From NCBI RefSeq assembly GCF_000004195.4, contig NC_030677.2, forward strand, positions 69,960,222 to 70,024,221: a DNA stretch of 64,000 nucleotides. The letters are read 5' to 3'. This stretch comes from Xenopus tropicalis. Its lineage: Eukaryota > Chordata > Amphibia > Anura > Pipidae. Both the position numbers and the translations under genes were made by a program. Positions 36,256 through 47,412 of this stretch are shown piece after piece; within the stretch, counting starts at the first letter, position 1; each line of letters opens with the position of its first letter. The notes under the pieces were generated by a model that did not search any database, was not told the DNA's origin, and saw nothing but the letters and a program-made list of their open reading frames with translations.

Positions 36256-36477
36256 TAGGGATGAGCAAAAAAATTGCCAGATACGGCTACTGCAAGACAT
36301 TTTTTTACACGTGTGGCTTTTTTAATGATGACTTTTTTTGGTGCAACATGTTTGACAAGCACAACTTTTTTACTCCTTCCAAATACATTAAAGTTAATGG
36401 GCATTTTTCTTGCTAATGGCAAAATATGGGATTTCACAGTAAATCCATGCCTGACAAAAAAAAATCACTCATCGCTA
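36256..36477 (+). mobile_element. hAT MITE (TAGTGATGAG family), copy 5, short
   Basis: The ends TAGGGATGAGCAAAAAAA and CACTCATCGCTA are flanked by a perfect 8-bp TSD, GTATATAG (36248-36255 and 36478-36485). The right arm keeps AATCCATGCCTGAC. This copy lacks the internal minisatellite of its relatives and instead has GGCTTTTTTAATGATGACTT. Confidence 0.88.
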
Positions 36478-36485
36478 GTATATAG

Positions 36486-37660
36486 TAATCAATATCAGTT
36501 GTATAGTTTTTTATTTTGGAGGTTTATCATCTGTAATTGCCACAAGCATGAATTTAGAAAATTTAGCAGATGCTGCAGTGACTTCAGCTAATTGGAAATC
36601 TGACACCAATTATTGGTTGATTGCAAATTTGTCCTTTTGGGTTTGATATGGAACATTTGTATGCTGATGAGAATAACATAAACTGTTTGGAAATGTGTTA
36701 TGTGCAATGATCATTTGGTTTTCAAAGGTTTTGTTCATTTCATCCAAAATCGAAAGATTAAATGGTTTATGATTTTGAAGATATTATCTCTAAAATATGT
36801 ATTTCTGTATTTCAAGCAATGCATTTATATACAAGGGATTGTTACTGAAAGCCATTGTTTAAATAGTTCATGTGAACTGATGAGTAAAATGACCAAATAG
36901 ACTTGAGAACTGAGGTTGAAGAAAATTGCAGTATCAAATGGGTAATCAACAATTATACAAACAGTAATAAAGGACATGGGGTAAATTGAAGTACTGTGGT
37001 TAAGAACTTTAATACTGGGCATGGAGGTTGGTGGAACCAAGTACAGAATGTCCAAATATATACAGAACTCAGAATTTAGATTTATGGGGATTTTTAAAAA
37101 AATAATAAAATGCTTTGTTTTTGTGACTTCGTAGCATAAGTGACAGGGGAAGAGAGAGGGAAGGGAGAAACTGTGTAACAAGAACATTCAGTTTTTAGAA
37201 GTGTTCAAAAGTCAAAAGAGGGTATTCAAATGTTAAGGGGCTGCCTAGGCAAAGGATAGAGTACTGAATTTGCATATATATTGTAAATATTCCTTGGCAA
37301 AGGAAGGTTTGATAACCATGAAATTTGATAACCTTGAAATCTATTCAGTACTGCTGTTTGGTATCATTGTCCTGTATGGGGGAGTGCCAGCCCCCTCTTT
37401 CTTACTCTAGTCAGTATCATTTGTTTTAACACTAGGATGTTTACCGTTCCAAATTACATTTCTAATGATCTATTAAGGCAAAAACCCTTTGGGAATGGGT
37501 AGAAGGCATACAATCAACAGCAGTTTGTGACCCTTGTTTTTAGCTATGTACTGTTCATTAGATTAATTAGTCTATTCATGCTATCTCTGACTTCCCTGCT
37601 AGAGACAGGACTTGGCCCAGGATGAGCAGTTTATGAAGTTGGCATTTCAATTTCTTTGAC
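36486..37660. other. No gene seen
   Basis: AT-rich DNA. The 120-codon minus frame at 36825-37187 is rich in I, L, F and S, has no domain I recognise and no family I can name. Confidence 0.45.
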
Positions 37661-38130
37661 ATCATGCTACTTGGAAGTTTCACATCACCATTTATTAAGG
37701 AGATGAGGCAGTAGCTAGAGATGCTAAGGGTATCCCCTTGTGTGTACCCCGCTAAAGCTGACAATAGGTGTACCTGTAACTGGTAAGACCAATATTAACG
37801 CTATGCCACTGAATGCGATAACAACAATGCTAAAGCAGAGGATCTTATGATGTAATATCAGCATAGTAGTCAATGGGTAGATCGTGGTTACCCATATCAT
37901 GCTACTTAGATGTTTCACATCACCATTTATTAAAGAGATGAGGCCGTGGAGATGCTAAGGGTATCCTTATAGGTGTGTACCCCGCTATAGCTGACAATAG
38001 GTGGACCTGTAACTGGTAAGACAAATATTAAGGCTATGCTACTGAATACGATAACAACATTGCTGAAGCAGCGGATCATATGATGTAATATCAGCATAGT
38101 AGTCAATGGGTAGATTGTGGTTACCCATAT
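37661..38130. repeat. Tandem duplication, about 235 bp per copy
   Basis: Copy 1 (37661-37895) and copy 2 (37896-38130) share ATCATGCTACTT, GTTTCACATCACCATTTATT, GATGCTAAGGGTATCC, GTGTACCCCGCT, GATGTAATATCAGCATAGTA and GTGGTTACCCATAT in the same order. They differ by scattered substitutions and a few small indels. Similar minus frames (64 and 84 codons) arise from the two copies and are not evidence of coding. Confidence 0.85.
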
Positions 38131-38510
38131 ATGCGAATGGTTAAGGAAAGTCCTGGAGCTATAAGCGCAGGGGCTGCATGACAAGGGATCTGAATAACCA
38201 GCAGCCAGATTACACTGATTTATGTTTAGAGAATGGCAGAACTAGGTTCAACTATGATTAGGTGAAAAGGAAAGAGTTAAGGCAGGAGAAAGCCGGCCTG
38301 GGGGGCGGAGAAAGAGAGGGATATGATGTCAGAAAAAGAAGCACCCTCCCCCTTTTTGCATATTTTGCAAAATGTCAGGAGTTTCTCTTCTTATTGTTTT
38401 CATATTATCTATTAATAACTGAATGTGGATATTTTCCTGAATGCATAAGAAGGTAATTAGCAGAGGGAGAAAGGAGGTTCTCTCCTGTGACTGCACAGTG
38501 GATTGATAGT
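38131..38510. other. No gene seen
   Basis: No recognisable feature. Confidence 0.45.
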
Positions 38511-38514
38511 TACA

Positions 38515-38630
38515 GACAGCGCCGAATTTGTGTTCCGGGTGCCCCGAGGCCGCCCCTGTTGATCACCCACCCCCTCCTCCCGGAGCGCGCAAACGCGCAA
38601 AATTCCCCCAGGCCTGGACCTGACAGTGTG
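38515..38630. mobile_element. hAT repeat fragment (CAGGGCCGGATTTG type)
   Basis: CAGCGCCGAATTTGTGTTCC, then GGTGCCCCGAGGCCGCCCC and CGCGCAAACGCGCAAAATT give a short GC-rich island. It resembles the end of the CAGGCCCGGATTT repeat at 51137. No TSD was found; it is probably truncated. Confidence 0.5.
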
Positions 38631-39803
38631 AACATTTATATAAACAAAGCTAAGAGCAGATATTTGATAAGATCTGATAAAAAAAACCAAATCATGATTG
38701 TTTCAAGTTTGTATTTTATTGTTTAGTTATAAAACAGCATTTATTCTAATCATTTCTAATGTCAGATTTTTTGTTTTCTTCACAAAATGCTTCAAAACTA
38801 CAAATGTGTTTATCTGTATTACTATTATCCTGCACTTAACCTGTAGTTACACTTTGGACAGTATATACTGTATTTTAATGTTGATGCCTGCTACAGATCC
38901 AACAACGATATGTAGTGCAGCTCTACTGGTTAGTATGTGAATTAGATTTGCTAAGCATAATGTACCGTATTGTAATTCCTGCCTTGATGCGATAAAAACA
39001 TGTTTTTAGTCACAGCAATATGGTGCTAAACGATCTCTGCAAGTTGCACTTTTAATTAGTGAAAGAGCCATTACATTTTCTGGGAGTTTAAACTTGCATT
39101 GTTGTTAAAAATGAACATGTATATATTTGTTGTATGGCAGATGGTTGGAATTGCTGACACCTGTCTTGGGTGTCTTTATCTGCTGAATGATAAAGAAAAA
39201 AACAGAAAGAAAACCAACCAACTGATATACTGAAGCTATACAGTTTGTAAATCTCTGTTATTGTTGCAAAAATCCGCTTGCGAGAATTGTGTAAAAGCAA
39301 AAATATATATATATATAAATAAAATAAAAGCCAAGAAGCCATGCTAAATTGTGCCTTCATTTAACGCTGTTGTATAATACAGTATTAGTCATAGTTTTTA
39401 CATAAAAATAGTCTGTTGGCTGATGGCTAACTCAGCAAAAACAAACAAAAACTTATGATTACTGAACATTTTATTACTTTAAATTGAAATTTATTTATAC
39501 AAGTAACCAAGTAACTTGCTAAATCCTAATTTTAAAAACCAAGGAACAGACAATGGTGATTTTTTTCTCTTATCTGATACAGAAAAATAGTGTATCTTTT
39601 ATTAATCCCACTAATCTCATATCAATCTCAAATGTGTTGAGAACTGCACTACAATACATTTTAATTATGTCCATTCTTCTTAAAGAGAACTTTTAATAAA
39701 AGAAAATGGTAAAACAGTTTGAGTTTTGAATGACTTACAAAGCTGCTGTAACAGCTTTGTCCTACAGGACCACATCAATTTTGCCCTCAACCAATAGAGA
39801 GTT
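38631..39803. other. No gene seen
   Basis: AT-rich DNA with an AT repeat near 39303-39318. Confidence 0.5.
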
Positions 39804-40220
39804 TTGACCTTCAAATTAAGGTGTTTGACCTTCAAATTAAGGTGGCTATACATGGGCAGATTTAAGATGCTGATTTGGGTTCTTCTGACTGATTTGGCAG
39901 ATTATCTGCCCATCTATTGGGCCCTCTGATAAGTTTGATTTTTCTGTTGCATCAAGGACTGCATTGTTTCATTGATAAGGTCTTTGCTCTAACTTCTCGT
40001 ATCCCCTTTTCTGGAGCCAAATTATGACATTAGCATGATATCGCCCTGGGCATATCAGGGGCAACCTTGCCAAACAAGCAAATCTTACCAGTTACTGCCA
40101 CCTTCATGGTGGCTATACATGGACAGATTTTAGATGCTGATTTGAGTCCTTTAGATTGATTTGGCAGCTTATCTGCTGGCGTTTGGGCATTCCCTGATGG
40201 GCCTACCCAACCGTCCTCTT
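39804..40220. repeat. Two direct copies of a GGTGGCTATACATGG repeat
   Basis: GGTGGCTATACATGGGCAGA at 39841 recurs at about 40108 (GGTGGCTATACATGGACAGA). Each is followed by TTTAGATGCTGATTTG-like, TTGATTTGGCAG and ATCTGC segments. Just before the first copy, TTGACCTTCAAATTAAGGTG is tandemly doubled. These resemble frog MITE arms. The family name is unknown to me. Confidence 0.6.
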
Positions 40221-40668
40221 GCAAAAAATATTATATTATATTTATATATTTATAATATTATATTTAATATTATTATATTATATATTGCTGTTAAACATGT
40301 ATGTCATTCAACTTGTGTTTATGGCACAATATGTAATTGCTGAGCAACTGAACAAATATTATTTGCATTCCAAATCCAGCAACACGGAAAATAGAATTAA
40401 TATAGAAAATTATTTGGAAAAAAGTTGTTCCTTACCACCAAAATGGACAAAATTGCAGGGAAATCCTGACTATTCTTCATTGGTATCATTTAAAGATTAC
40501 CCAATGTTCATGTTTCTTAAGAACAATATAGGCTTTAAGGCTTAAATTTGAATCCAACCAATGGGATCCTTTGCGAGTCCAGCAAATCTGATCTCTTTCA
40601 GGTGCCCAATTCTGGTTATGAACTGTACTATCAAAGTAAAAGTTATACTATGCAGATGAATAAGTACA
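40221..40668. other. AT-repeat tract and no gene
   Basis: 40228-40288 is an almost pure A/T stretch of TATTATAT-type units. The 108-codon frame across it is low complexity at its start and unrecognisable afterwards. Confidence 0.5.
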
Positions 40669-40676
40669 GTATGTAT

Positions 40677-41017
40677 TAGTGATGAGCGAATCTGTCCCCT
40701 TCGCAGAAAAATTTGTGCATTTTTCAAAAGATTTGCAAAACAGCAGAAAAATTGTGAAATGGTGAAAATGTTGCGCATCAAAAAATAAAAATTCTCGTAG
40801 GTGACAAATCTTTTTGATGTGAGAGACAATTCTTTTGATGAGAGAGACAATTCTTTTTGGCGTGAGACAATTCTTTAGACACGCGAGACAATTCTTTTTG
40901 ACACGAGAGACAATTCTTTTGATGAGAGAGAATTCTTTTTGATGGGCAACAATTCCTGGGCAAAACGTGTAAATTTGCCGCAAAACCATGCCTGGCGATT
41001 TTTTTCACCCATCACTA
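40677..41017 (+). mobile_element. hAT MITE (TAGTGATGAG family), copy 6
   Basis: The ends TAGTGATGAGCGAATCTGTC and TTCACCCATCACTA have a perfect 8-bp TSD, GTATGTAT (40669-40676 and 41018-41025). The internal array (about 40800-40950) repeats a unit like GAGAGACAATTCTTTTGATG around seven times. Minus frames of 76-113 codons are translations of the array. Confidence 0.92.
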
Positions 41018-41025
41018 GTATGTAT

Positions 41026-42002
41026 ATTTATTTATTTATTTGATTAATACTGTATTTATCAGCTACTAATATAGTAATGTGTGGTTATATTCCATATATA
41101 TCATATTTATTTAGCAGACCTTGAGAATCTCACAACGCATACATATAACTATACATATAATCTGACCAAAATAAGCACGCTGAAAAAGCGTGTAGTCATC
41201 CATAATAAGCAGTTCCAATTTCCTCATTAAATGTCAAGAACAAAATATACATTTTACATGCAAATAATACTGGAGGGTAGCTACTAATGTACTCCCAAAA
41301 TGACATTTTCTTTGCATGACCTTTCTTTCTACCAATAGCTCACATTTTAATTAAATCTGTGGCCATTTTTATTACATGCCAAACAACGTACTACAATGAA
41401 TCTTAAAATGTGTTGTTTTGAGGGAGAGTGAAATGTCAAGAACTAAAATAATTAATAATCATAATTATACATTAATTAAAGAAATGTATTCATTTATTTT
41501 TATATTTATTTTAAATAAGTAATCTACAAGCCGAACAGCATGATACAAATGATGAAGTTCCGTTTTGATGCAAAGATTAGATACTAACATTTTTAATAAA
41601 TTCTCATAAAAATGTAAGTTAGCAAAGCATTTAAAAGGTTAGTAAAATTAGTTCAGCAAATGTTATTTACTTCTATTTTTTAACGATATTATGCAAAATG
41701 ATTAGAAACAGCGGAATATAGTGGCACCAAATCATTGCAATAATTATGCTGGATTTGTTCATGTTTGCATCATTTGTAATTCATTATATATAGTTTGGGA
41801 AGGATTTGAACAAAAGACAGTCGTTTTTACTTACATTTGTCATAAGAATAAATTTTTGGTCCAATGTTTCCTAAAATATGGTTAAAGAAATTAAGGAAAA
41901 CAAATCCAGCATTATAAGAGTCATTTGTGATACCCAGTTTATATAAAGGTGCCCCAAATACTGCCTGCAAAATCTGAAGGATGTGATAATCACCGCTCTA
42001 CA
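41026..42002. other. No gene seen
   Basis: AT-rich DNA with no feature I can name. Confidence 0.5.
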
Positions 42003-42109
42003 TCATCACTACACTCTACAATCACTACACTCTACAATCACTACACTCTACAATCACTACACTATTGAAATTTCATTTCACAACCAGTACTCTGAAGTGA
42101 AATTTCAAT
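42003..42109. repeat. 16-bp minisatellite followed by a hairpin
   Basis: The unit ATCACTACACTCTACA repeats about 3.5 times from 42003 to 42062. Immediately after it, TTGAAATTTCATTTCAC is inverted as GAAGTGAAATTTCAA (ending near 42109) with a 12-base spacer. Nothing shows that the two are functionally linked. Confidence 0.8.
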
Positions 42110-42962
42110 ATTTAAAACATTAAAAAATTCCACAGTAAAGTGCATTCTTTGAACAAATTAACTCTTGTTGGGCTTCCTGACTCTTGAACTTTTTTGTTTA
42201 CATTCATTTGCTGCCTGCCCTGACCAATACCTTAACCCTTTAAGTGCCAGCCGAATTCGTCATTTCGGTTACCCCCAGTGCCAGACGTTTTTTAAGCATT
42301 TTGTACTCATTCACTTTAACAATGTTTTTTGGTAGGAAAACCTCCACGAAACTAGGGAAATTATATATCGTTTTTTTCGTCACTAATTGGGCTTCGACAT
42401 ACATACCAAATTTTATAACTTTTCTGGAGATATGATGTGTATTTTGGGTGAAATATGTAAAAAAAAAAAAAATTATGAAAAATTTCTGTATATTTTGAGG
42501 TTTTTTTCCATAGAAAAGTTAATTTTACTCACTTTTTTTTATTGTTTGTAAAAGCCCTGATACTCCCAATTCCAACGATACCAAATATGTGGTGGTACCC
42601 CACAGTTCCTGTCCAGAAGTAACCCCCAAACTAAGGCAATACCACACCAGAACAAAGCAGAAAAGCGCTTGTAACAGTTAATGCAGCATAACTTATATGT
42701 AAATCTAAAATATCCCCTCATGTTTGGTATCTTTAGAAACTACAGACCTTCAGGTTTCTAGGTGCAATGTAGTTTTCACTCAAAAGCCAAATACCTTTTG
42801 TCAGTGCATTGTGAAATTTGGAACTTTTTATGACATTTTTTTTTTTTTTCTAAAACGTAAACTTGGACGCATGATCAAATGTGGATTTGACAAAAAAAAA
42901 TCTCATAAAAATTTTCTAACAAAGGCATATTTGAAAGACAAACTTCTCCTGAATAAAATGAT

Positions 42963-45750
42963 GCCCCATATGTATGGGTGCACATAAAGACATGGGCACC
43001 AAACACTCCAAAGCAGGGGCAATGCACAAGGGCAATTACAGCTAAAAATGTGGGGGCTGCGCTCTATGTGCACTTCCTGCAGTTTTTCAGTGTTAACCCC
43101 CCCTACCTGTGAAATAACCCCCACAAACTATATATTTCTGAAAAGTGCACACCTTCAGCTATTCAGAGACACCACTCTTCTCTTTCTACATGGAAAATTG
43201 TGGCCGCAGTCCCTTGCAGAAGTAAGCGCTTTGGTCAGAAATCAAGGAAAAACCAGATAAAAAACCTAGATTTCTCCCCAAAATCTCCATGGCAACTACC
43301 AAAAACTTACTAACCATCAATCTGCAAGTTCCCCAGAATAAAACGATACCCCATATGTATGGGTGCACATAAAGACGTGGCCACCAAATGCCCCAAAACA
43401 GGGGCAATGCATAAGGGCAATTTCAGTTGAAATTTTGGGGGCTGCGCTCTATGTGCACTACCTGCAGTTTTTCAGTGTTAACCCCCCCTACCTGTGAGAT
43501 AACCCCCACAATCTATATATTTACGAAAAGTGCACACCTTCAGCTATTCAGAGACACCACTCTTCTCTTTCTACATGGAAAATTGTGGCCGCAGTCCCTT
43601 GCAGAAGTTAGCGCTTTGGTCAGAAATCAAGGAAAAACTAGATACAAACCTAGATTTCTCCCCAAAATCTCCATGGCAACTACCAAAAACTTACTAACCA
43701 TCAATCTGCAAGTTCCCCTGAATAAAACGATACCCCATATGTATGGGTGCACATAAAGACGTGGCCACCAAATGCCCCAAAACAGGGGCAATGCATAAGG
43801 GGAATTTCAGTTGAAATTTTGGGGGCTGCGCTCTATGTGCACTACCTGCAGTTTTTCAGTGATAACCCCCCCTACCTGTGAGATACCCCCACAATCTATA
43901 TATTTACGAAAAGTGCACACCTTCAGCTATTCAGAGACACCACTCTTCTCTTTCTACATGGAAAATTGTGGCCGCAGTCCCTTGCAGAAGTAAGCGCTTT
44001 GGTCAGAAATCAAGGAAAAACCAGATACAACCCTAGATTTTGGTCAGAAATCAAGGAAAAACCAGATAAAAACCTAGATTTCTCCCCAAAATCTCCATGG
44101 CAACTACCAAAAACTTACTAAACCTCAATTTGCAAGTTCCCCTGAATAAAACGATACCCCATATGTATGGGTGCACATAAAGACGTGGCCACCAAATGCC
44201 CCCAAACAGGGGCAATGCATAAGGGGGGGCTGTGCTCTATCTGCAGTTATTTAGTCTAAACACACCCATAACCTGTGAAATAACCCCCGCAAACTATATA
44301 TTTCTGAAAAGTGCACACCTTCAGCTATTCAGAGACGCCACTCTCCTCTTTCTACATGGAAAATTGTGGCCGCAGTCCCTTGCAGAAGTTAGCGCTTTGG
44401 TCAGAAATCAAGGAAAAACCAGATACAAACCTAGATTTCTCCCCAAAATCTCCATGGCAACTACCAAAAACTTACTAACCATCAATCTGCAAGTTCCCCT
44501 GAATAAAACGATACCCCATATGTATGGGTGCACATAAAGACGTGGCCACCAAATGCCCCAAAACAGGGGCAATGCATAAGGGGAATTTCAGTCGAAATTT
44601 TGGGGGCTGCGCTCTATGTGCACTACCTGCAGTTTTTCAGTGATAACCCCCCCTACCTGTGAGATACCCCCACAATCTATATATTTACGAAAAGTGCACA
44701 CCTTCAGCTATTCAGAGACACCACTCTTCTCTTTCTACATGGAAAATTGTGGCCGCAGTCCCTTGCAGAAGTCAGCGCTTTGGTCAGAAATCAAGGAAAA
44801 ACCAGATACAACCCTAGATTTTGGTCAGAAATCAAGGAAAAACCAGATAAAAACCTAGATTTCTCCCCAAAATCTCCATGGCAACTACCAAAAACTTACT
44901 AAACCTCAATTTGCAAGTTCCCCTGAATAAAACGATACCCCATATGTATGGGTGCACATAAAGACGTGGCCACCAAATGCCCCCAAACAGGGGCAATGCA
45001 TAAGGGGGGCTGTGCTCTATCTGCAGTTATTTAGTCTAAACACACCCATAACCTGTGAAATAACCCCCGCAAACTATATATTTCTGAAAAGTGCACACCT
45101 TCAGCTATTCAGAGACGCCACTCTCCTCTTTCTACATGGAAAATTGTGGCCGCAGTCCCTTGCAGAAGTTAGCGCTTTGGTCAGAAATCAAGGAAAAACC
45201 AGATACAAACCTAGATTTCTCCCCAAAATCTCCATGGCAACTACCAAAAACTTACTAACCATCAATCTGCAAGTTCCCCTGAATAAAACGATACCCCATA
45301 TGTATGGGTGCACATAAAGACGTGGCCACCAAATGCCCCAAAACAGGGGGAATGCATAAGGGCAATTTCAGTTGAAATTTTGGGGGCTGCGCTCTATGTG
45401 CACTACCTGCAGTTTTTCAGTGTTAACCCCCCCTACCTGTGGAATAACCCCCACAATCTATATATTTACGAAAAGTGCACACCTTCAGCTATTCAGAGAC
45501 ACCACTCTTCTCTTTCTACATGGAAAATTGTGGCTGCAGTCTCTTGCAGAAGTCAGCGCTTTGGTCAGAAATCAAGGAAAAACCAGATACAACCCTAGAT
45601 TTTGGTCAGAAATCAAGGAAAAACCAGATAAAAAACCTAGATTTCGCCCCAAAATCTCCATGGCAACTACCAAAAACTTACTAAACCTCAATTTGCAAGT
45701 TCCCCTGAATAAAACGATACCTATGTCTGGTTGCACATAAGTACATGGCC
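42963..45750 (+). repeat. Tandem array with 781-bp higher-order dimer
   Basis: The marker CCCCATATGTATGGGTGCAC recurs at about 42963, 43349, 43733, 44157, 44514, 44938 and 45294, with a decayed one near 45720. Steps are 386, 384, 424, 357, 424, 356 and about 424 bases. The long units carry an extra 41-base duplication around TTTGGTCAGAAATCAAGG; the short units have a deletion that leaves GGGGGGCTGTGCTCTATCTG. The alternating long-short pair makes a 781-bp dimer that was itself duplicated. Frames of about 100-120 codons recur because the sequence recurs. Confidence 0.9.
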
Positions 45751-45808
45751 GCCAAACCTGAAAATGCATAATATTGGGGCTGCACTCCATGCACCCCTTT
45801 TTTTTTGC

Positions 45809-45960
45809 CTGCACCCGAATGAATGGGATACGCTCGGGTGCAGGCACATGTAGCCGATATACGCATGAAAACGCGTGAGAATGCAAAGTCTCGCGTTTTC
45901 ATGCGTATATCGGCTACACGTGCCTGCACCCGAGCGTATCCCATTCATTCGGGTGCAGGA
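45809..45960. repeat. Long near-perfect palindrome
   Basis: The left arm starts GCCTGCACCCGAATGAATGG and the right arm ends CCATTCATTCGGGTGCAGG. Each arm is about 68 bases, with one mismatch seen (CACATG versus CACGTG) and a roughly 16-base spacer around GAGAATGCAAAG. TGCACCCGA also repeats inside each arm, giving nested hairpins. A following pair, GCGTAGGGCTGA and TCAGCCCTACGC (about 45972-46031), forms another hairpin. Frames in all directions here are palindrome artefacts. Confidence 0.88.
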
Positions 45961-46509
45961 ACAAGTAGCAGGCGTAGGGCTGAATTTTCGGCAAGCGTTT
46001 TTCCACTTGCTGAAAAAATCAGCCCTACGCCTCGTGTGGCATCAGCCTAACCCTTGGCAATAGAAACTACCAGAACAATCTTAGCACCTCTGGACCTTTC
46101 TAGAACAACTGAAATCAAATGGAATAAAACCACTAAAAGCAATCAAAGAACAATAGTTGCAATGAAATCGGTAAGAGCCCTGGATCCACCAATGTCACTG
46201 CAAAAGCAACCTTTTTGGGGGCACTAAACACACAATAAAGAACAATGCAAAGATAAAACACCATAAAATCAGTAAAATCCAATAAAACCACCTAAACCAA
46301 CAGAAGAACAATAATTGCAATGAAATCGGTGGTCAGAGCCCTGGATCCACCAACGTCACTGCAAATTCAGCACCCAATAGCAATAAAAAAAGTTACAGTG
46401 CAATAGAATAATTCAAAAACAGAAATCAATTATGAAAATGCCAAAAAAACACTAAAATGCAACCAAATAAATCAGATAATTATAGAGCAAGATCAGAAAT
46501 AAAGTTTTA

Positions 46510-46690
46510 GTAAAAAAAAAAGACTGCCAAAGAAAGCAAAGAAAGAAAGAAAAGAAAAGAAAGAAAAAAAAAAAAAAAAAAGTGTAAGTGTAAGTGTGTG
46601 TGTAAGTGTCTGTGTGTGCTTGGGAAAGTTGTAAATAAGTGTGTATGTGTACAAAAGTGTAATAATGACAAAGATAGAAGAAAAAAAAAA
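46510..46690. repeat. Purine tract and GT-rich simple repeats
   Basis: An AAAG/GAAA tract (about 46528-46580) leads into GTAAGTGT and GTGTGT repeats (to about 46640) and another A run near 46680. Confidence 0.85.
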
Positions 46691-46879
46691 AAATTTTTTA
46701 GACAGTTGAGATAGAAATAAGCAAAATAAACAGTGGTAGAGAGTTGTAGTTCAGCTTACCCAAGGCAGGCAGACGATCAGGGGCGACCAATCCAGCAGGA
46801 AGGCAGCAGGGGAGCTCCATCTTGTCCGAAGTGCGCAGCAGGAGTGAGGGAGCCGACAGTAGGTGGCGCTATTTAAAGG

Positions 46880-46921
46880 GACAGCAGTGGACACGTCATC
46901 AACGCGTGTCCACTGCTGTCA
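46880..46921. repeat. Subterminal hairpin 1 of the piggyBac-like element
   Basis: GACAGCAGTGGACACG is inverted as CGTGTCCACTGCTGTC with about 10 bases between the arms. It lies in the GC-rich right portion of the element. Confidence 0.8.
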
Positions 46922-47008
46922 TTGGCTGGCGACGCGATCGGTGCGGCTGGGGGACCCGGATCGGTGAGTATGTTTTTCATTGCTCGTTGCCTAGGGGGAT
47001 CTGAGGGG

Positions 47009-47144
47009 TTTACAAGCGCTGCGCTGCTTTAAAAGCGAGCGCAGCGCTTGTAAACCCGACAGTGCCATTGGACGTAGATTCTACGTCCCATGGCACTTTG
47101 GTCCCTTGGTACCTAGGACGTAGAATCTACGTCCCTTGGCACTT
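47009..47144. repeat. Subterminal hairpin 2 and ACGTAGATTCTACGT palindromes
   Basis: GGGTTTACAAGCGCTGCGCT is inverted as AGCGCAGCGCTTGTAAACCC around a TTTAAAAGCG loop (47009-47059). Then GACGTAGATTCTACGTC (from about 47071) and GACGTAGAATCTACGTC (from about 47117) are two short palindromes, the second 14-17 bases from the element end. Confidence 0.85.
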
Positions 47145-47412
47145 AAAGGGTTAAACAGGGTATTTTTTTTGTGAGTATTCATTTTATTGAATCCTTCTTG
47201 TACCTTGTTACTGGACCGTATATTAAAAGAGAAGGAAAGGCTAATAAAGAGTTAATCTCAAGCTGCAGACTTACCTTCAGTTTCAAAAGTGCCCTTAAGT
47301 CGCCCATATTTCACCTGTTCAGATGATCAGAAGCCAAACAGGAAGAAAAAACACTGAGCTGTTTAAAGAAAGTTCCCATAATGCCTCACTCCTGCACCAA
47401 GACTGAGACCAA

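Larger units (their letters stand above)
42236..47150. mobile_element. piggyBac-like non-autonomous element, TTAA-flanked, 4.9 kb
   Basis: The left end CCCTTTAAGTGCCA and the right end TGGCACTTAAAGGG are a perfect 14-bp inverted repeat, each abutting TTAA (42232-42235 and 47151-47154). A TTAA target and CCC-starting termini are the hallmarks of piggyBac transposons. AGTGCCA/TGGCACT strings recur subterminally (42277, 47062, 47090), as transposase-binding repeats often do. No frame longer than about 122 codons exists and no DDD transposase is visible, so it must have moved in trans. Inside are a tandem array (42963-45720), a large palindrome (45809-45960), purine-rich and GT-rich simple repeats (46510-46640) and two terminal hairpins. 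Confidence 0.85.

Noticed and set aside
36825..37187. 120-codon minus frame, hydrophobic
   Set aside because: AT-rich sequence favours such I/L/F/S-rich frames; no domain or neighbour supports it.
42724..45740. Repeated 80-122 codon plus frames inside the tandem array, looking like a multi-copy gene family
   Set aside because: They recur only because the DNA repeats. Indels between units break the frame, there is no domain, and both strands show similar open frames.
42963..45750. CRISPR-like array of regular repeats
   Set aside because: Units are 357-424 bp with no short repeat/unique spacer pattern, and the setting is a vertebrate transposon.
45572..46063. Frames on both strands encoding similar peptides with IRSGAG and YTHENA motifs
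   Set aside because: They mirror each other because the DNA is a palindrome.
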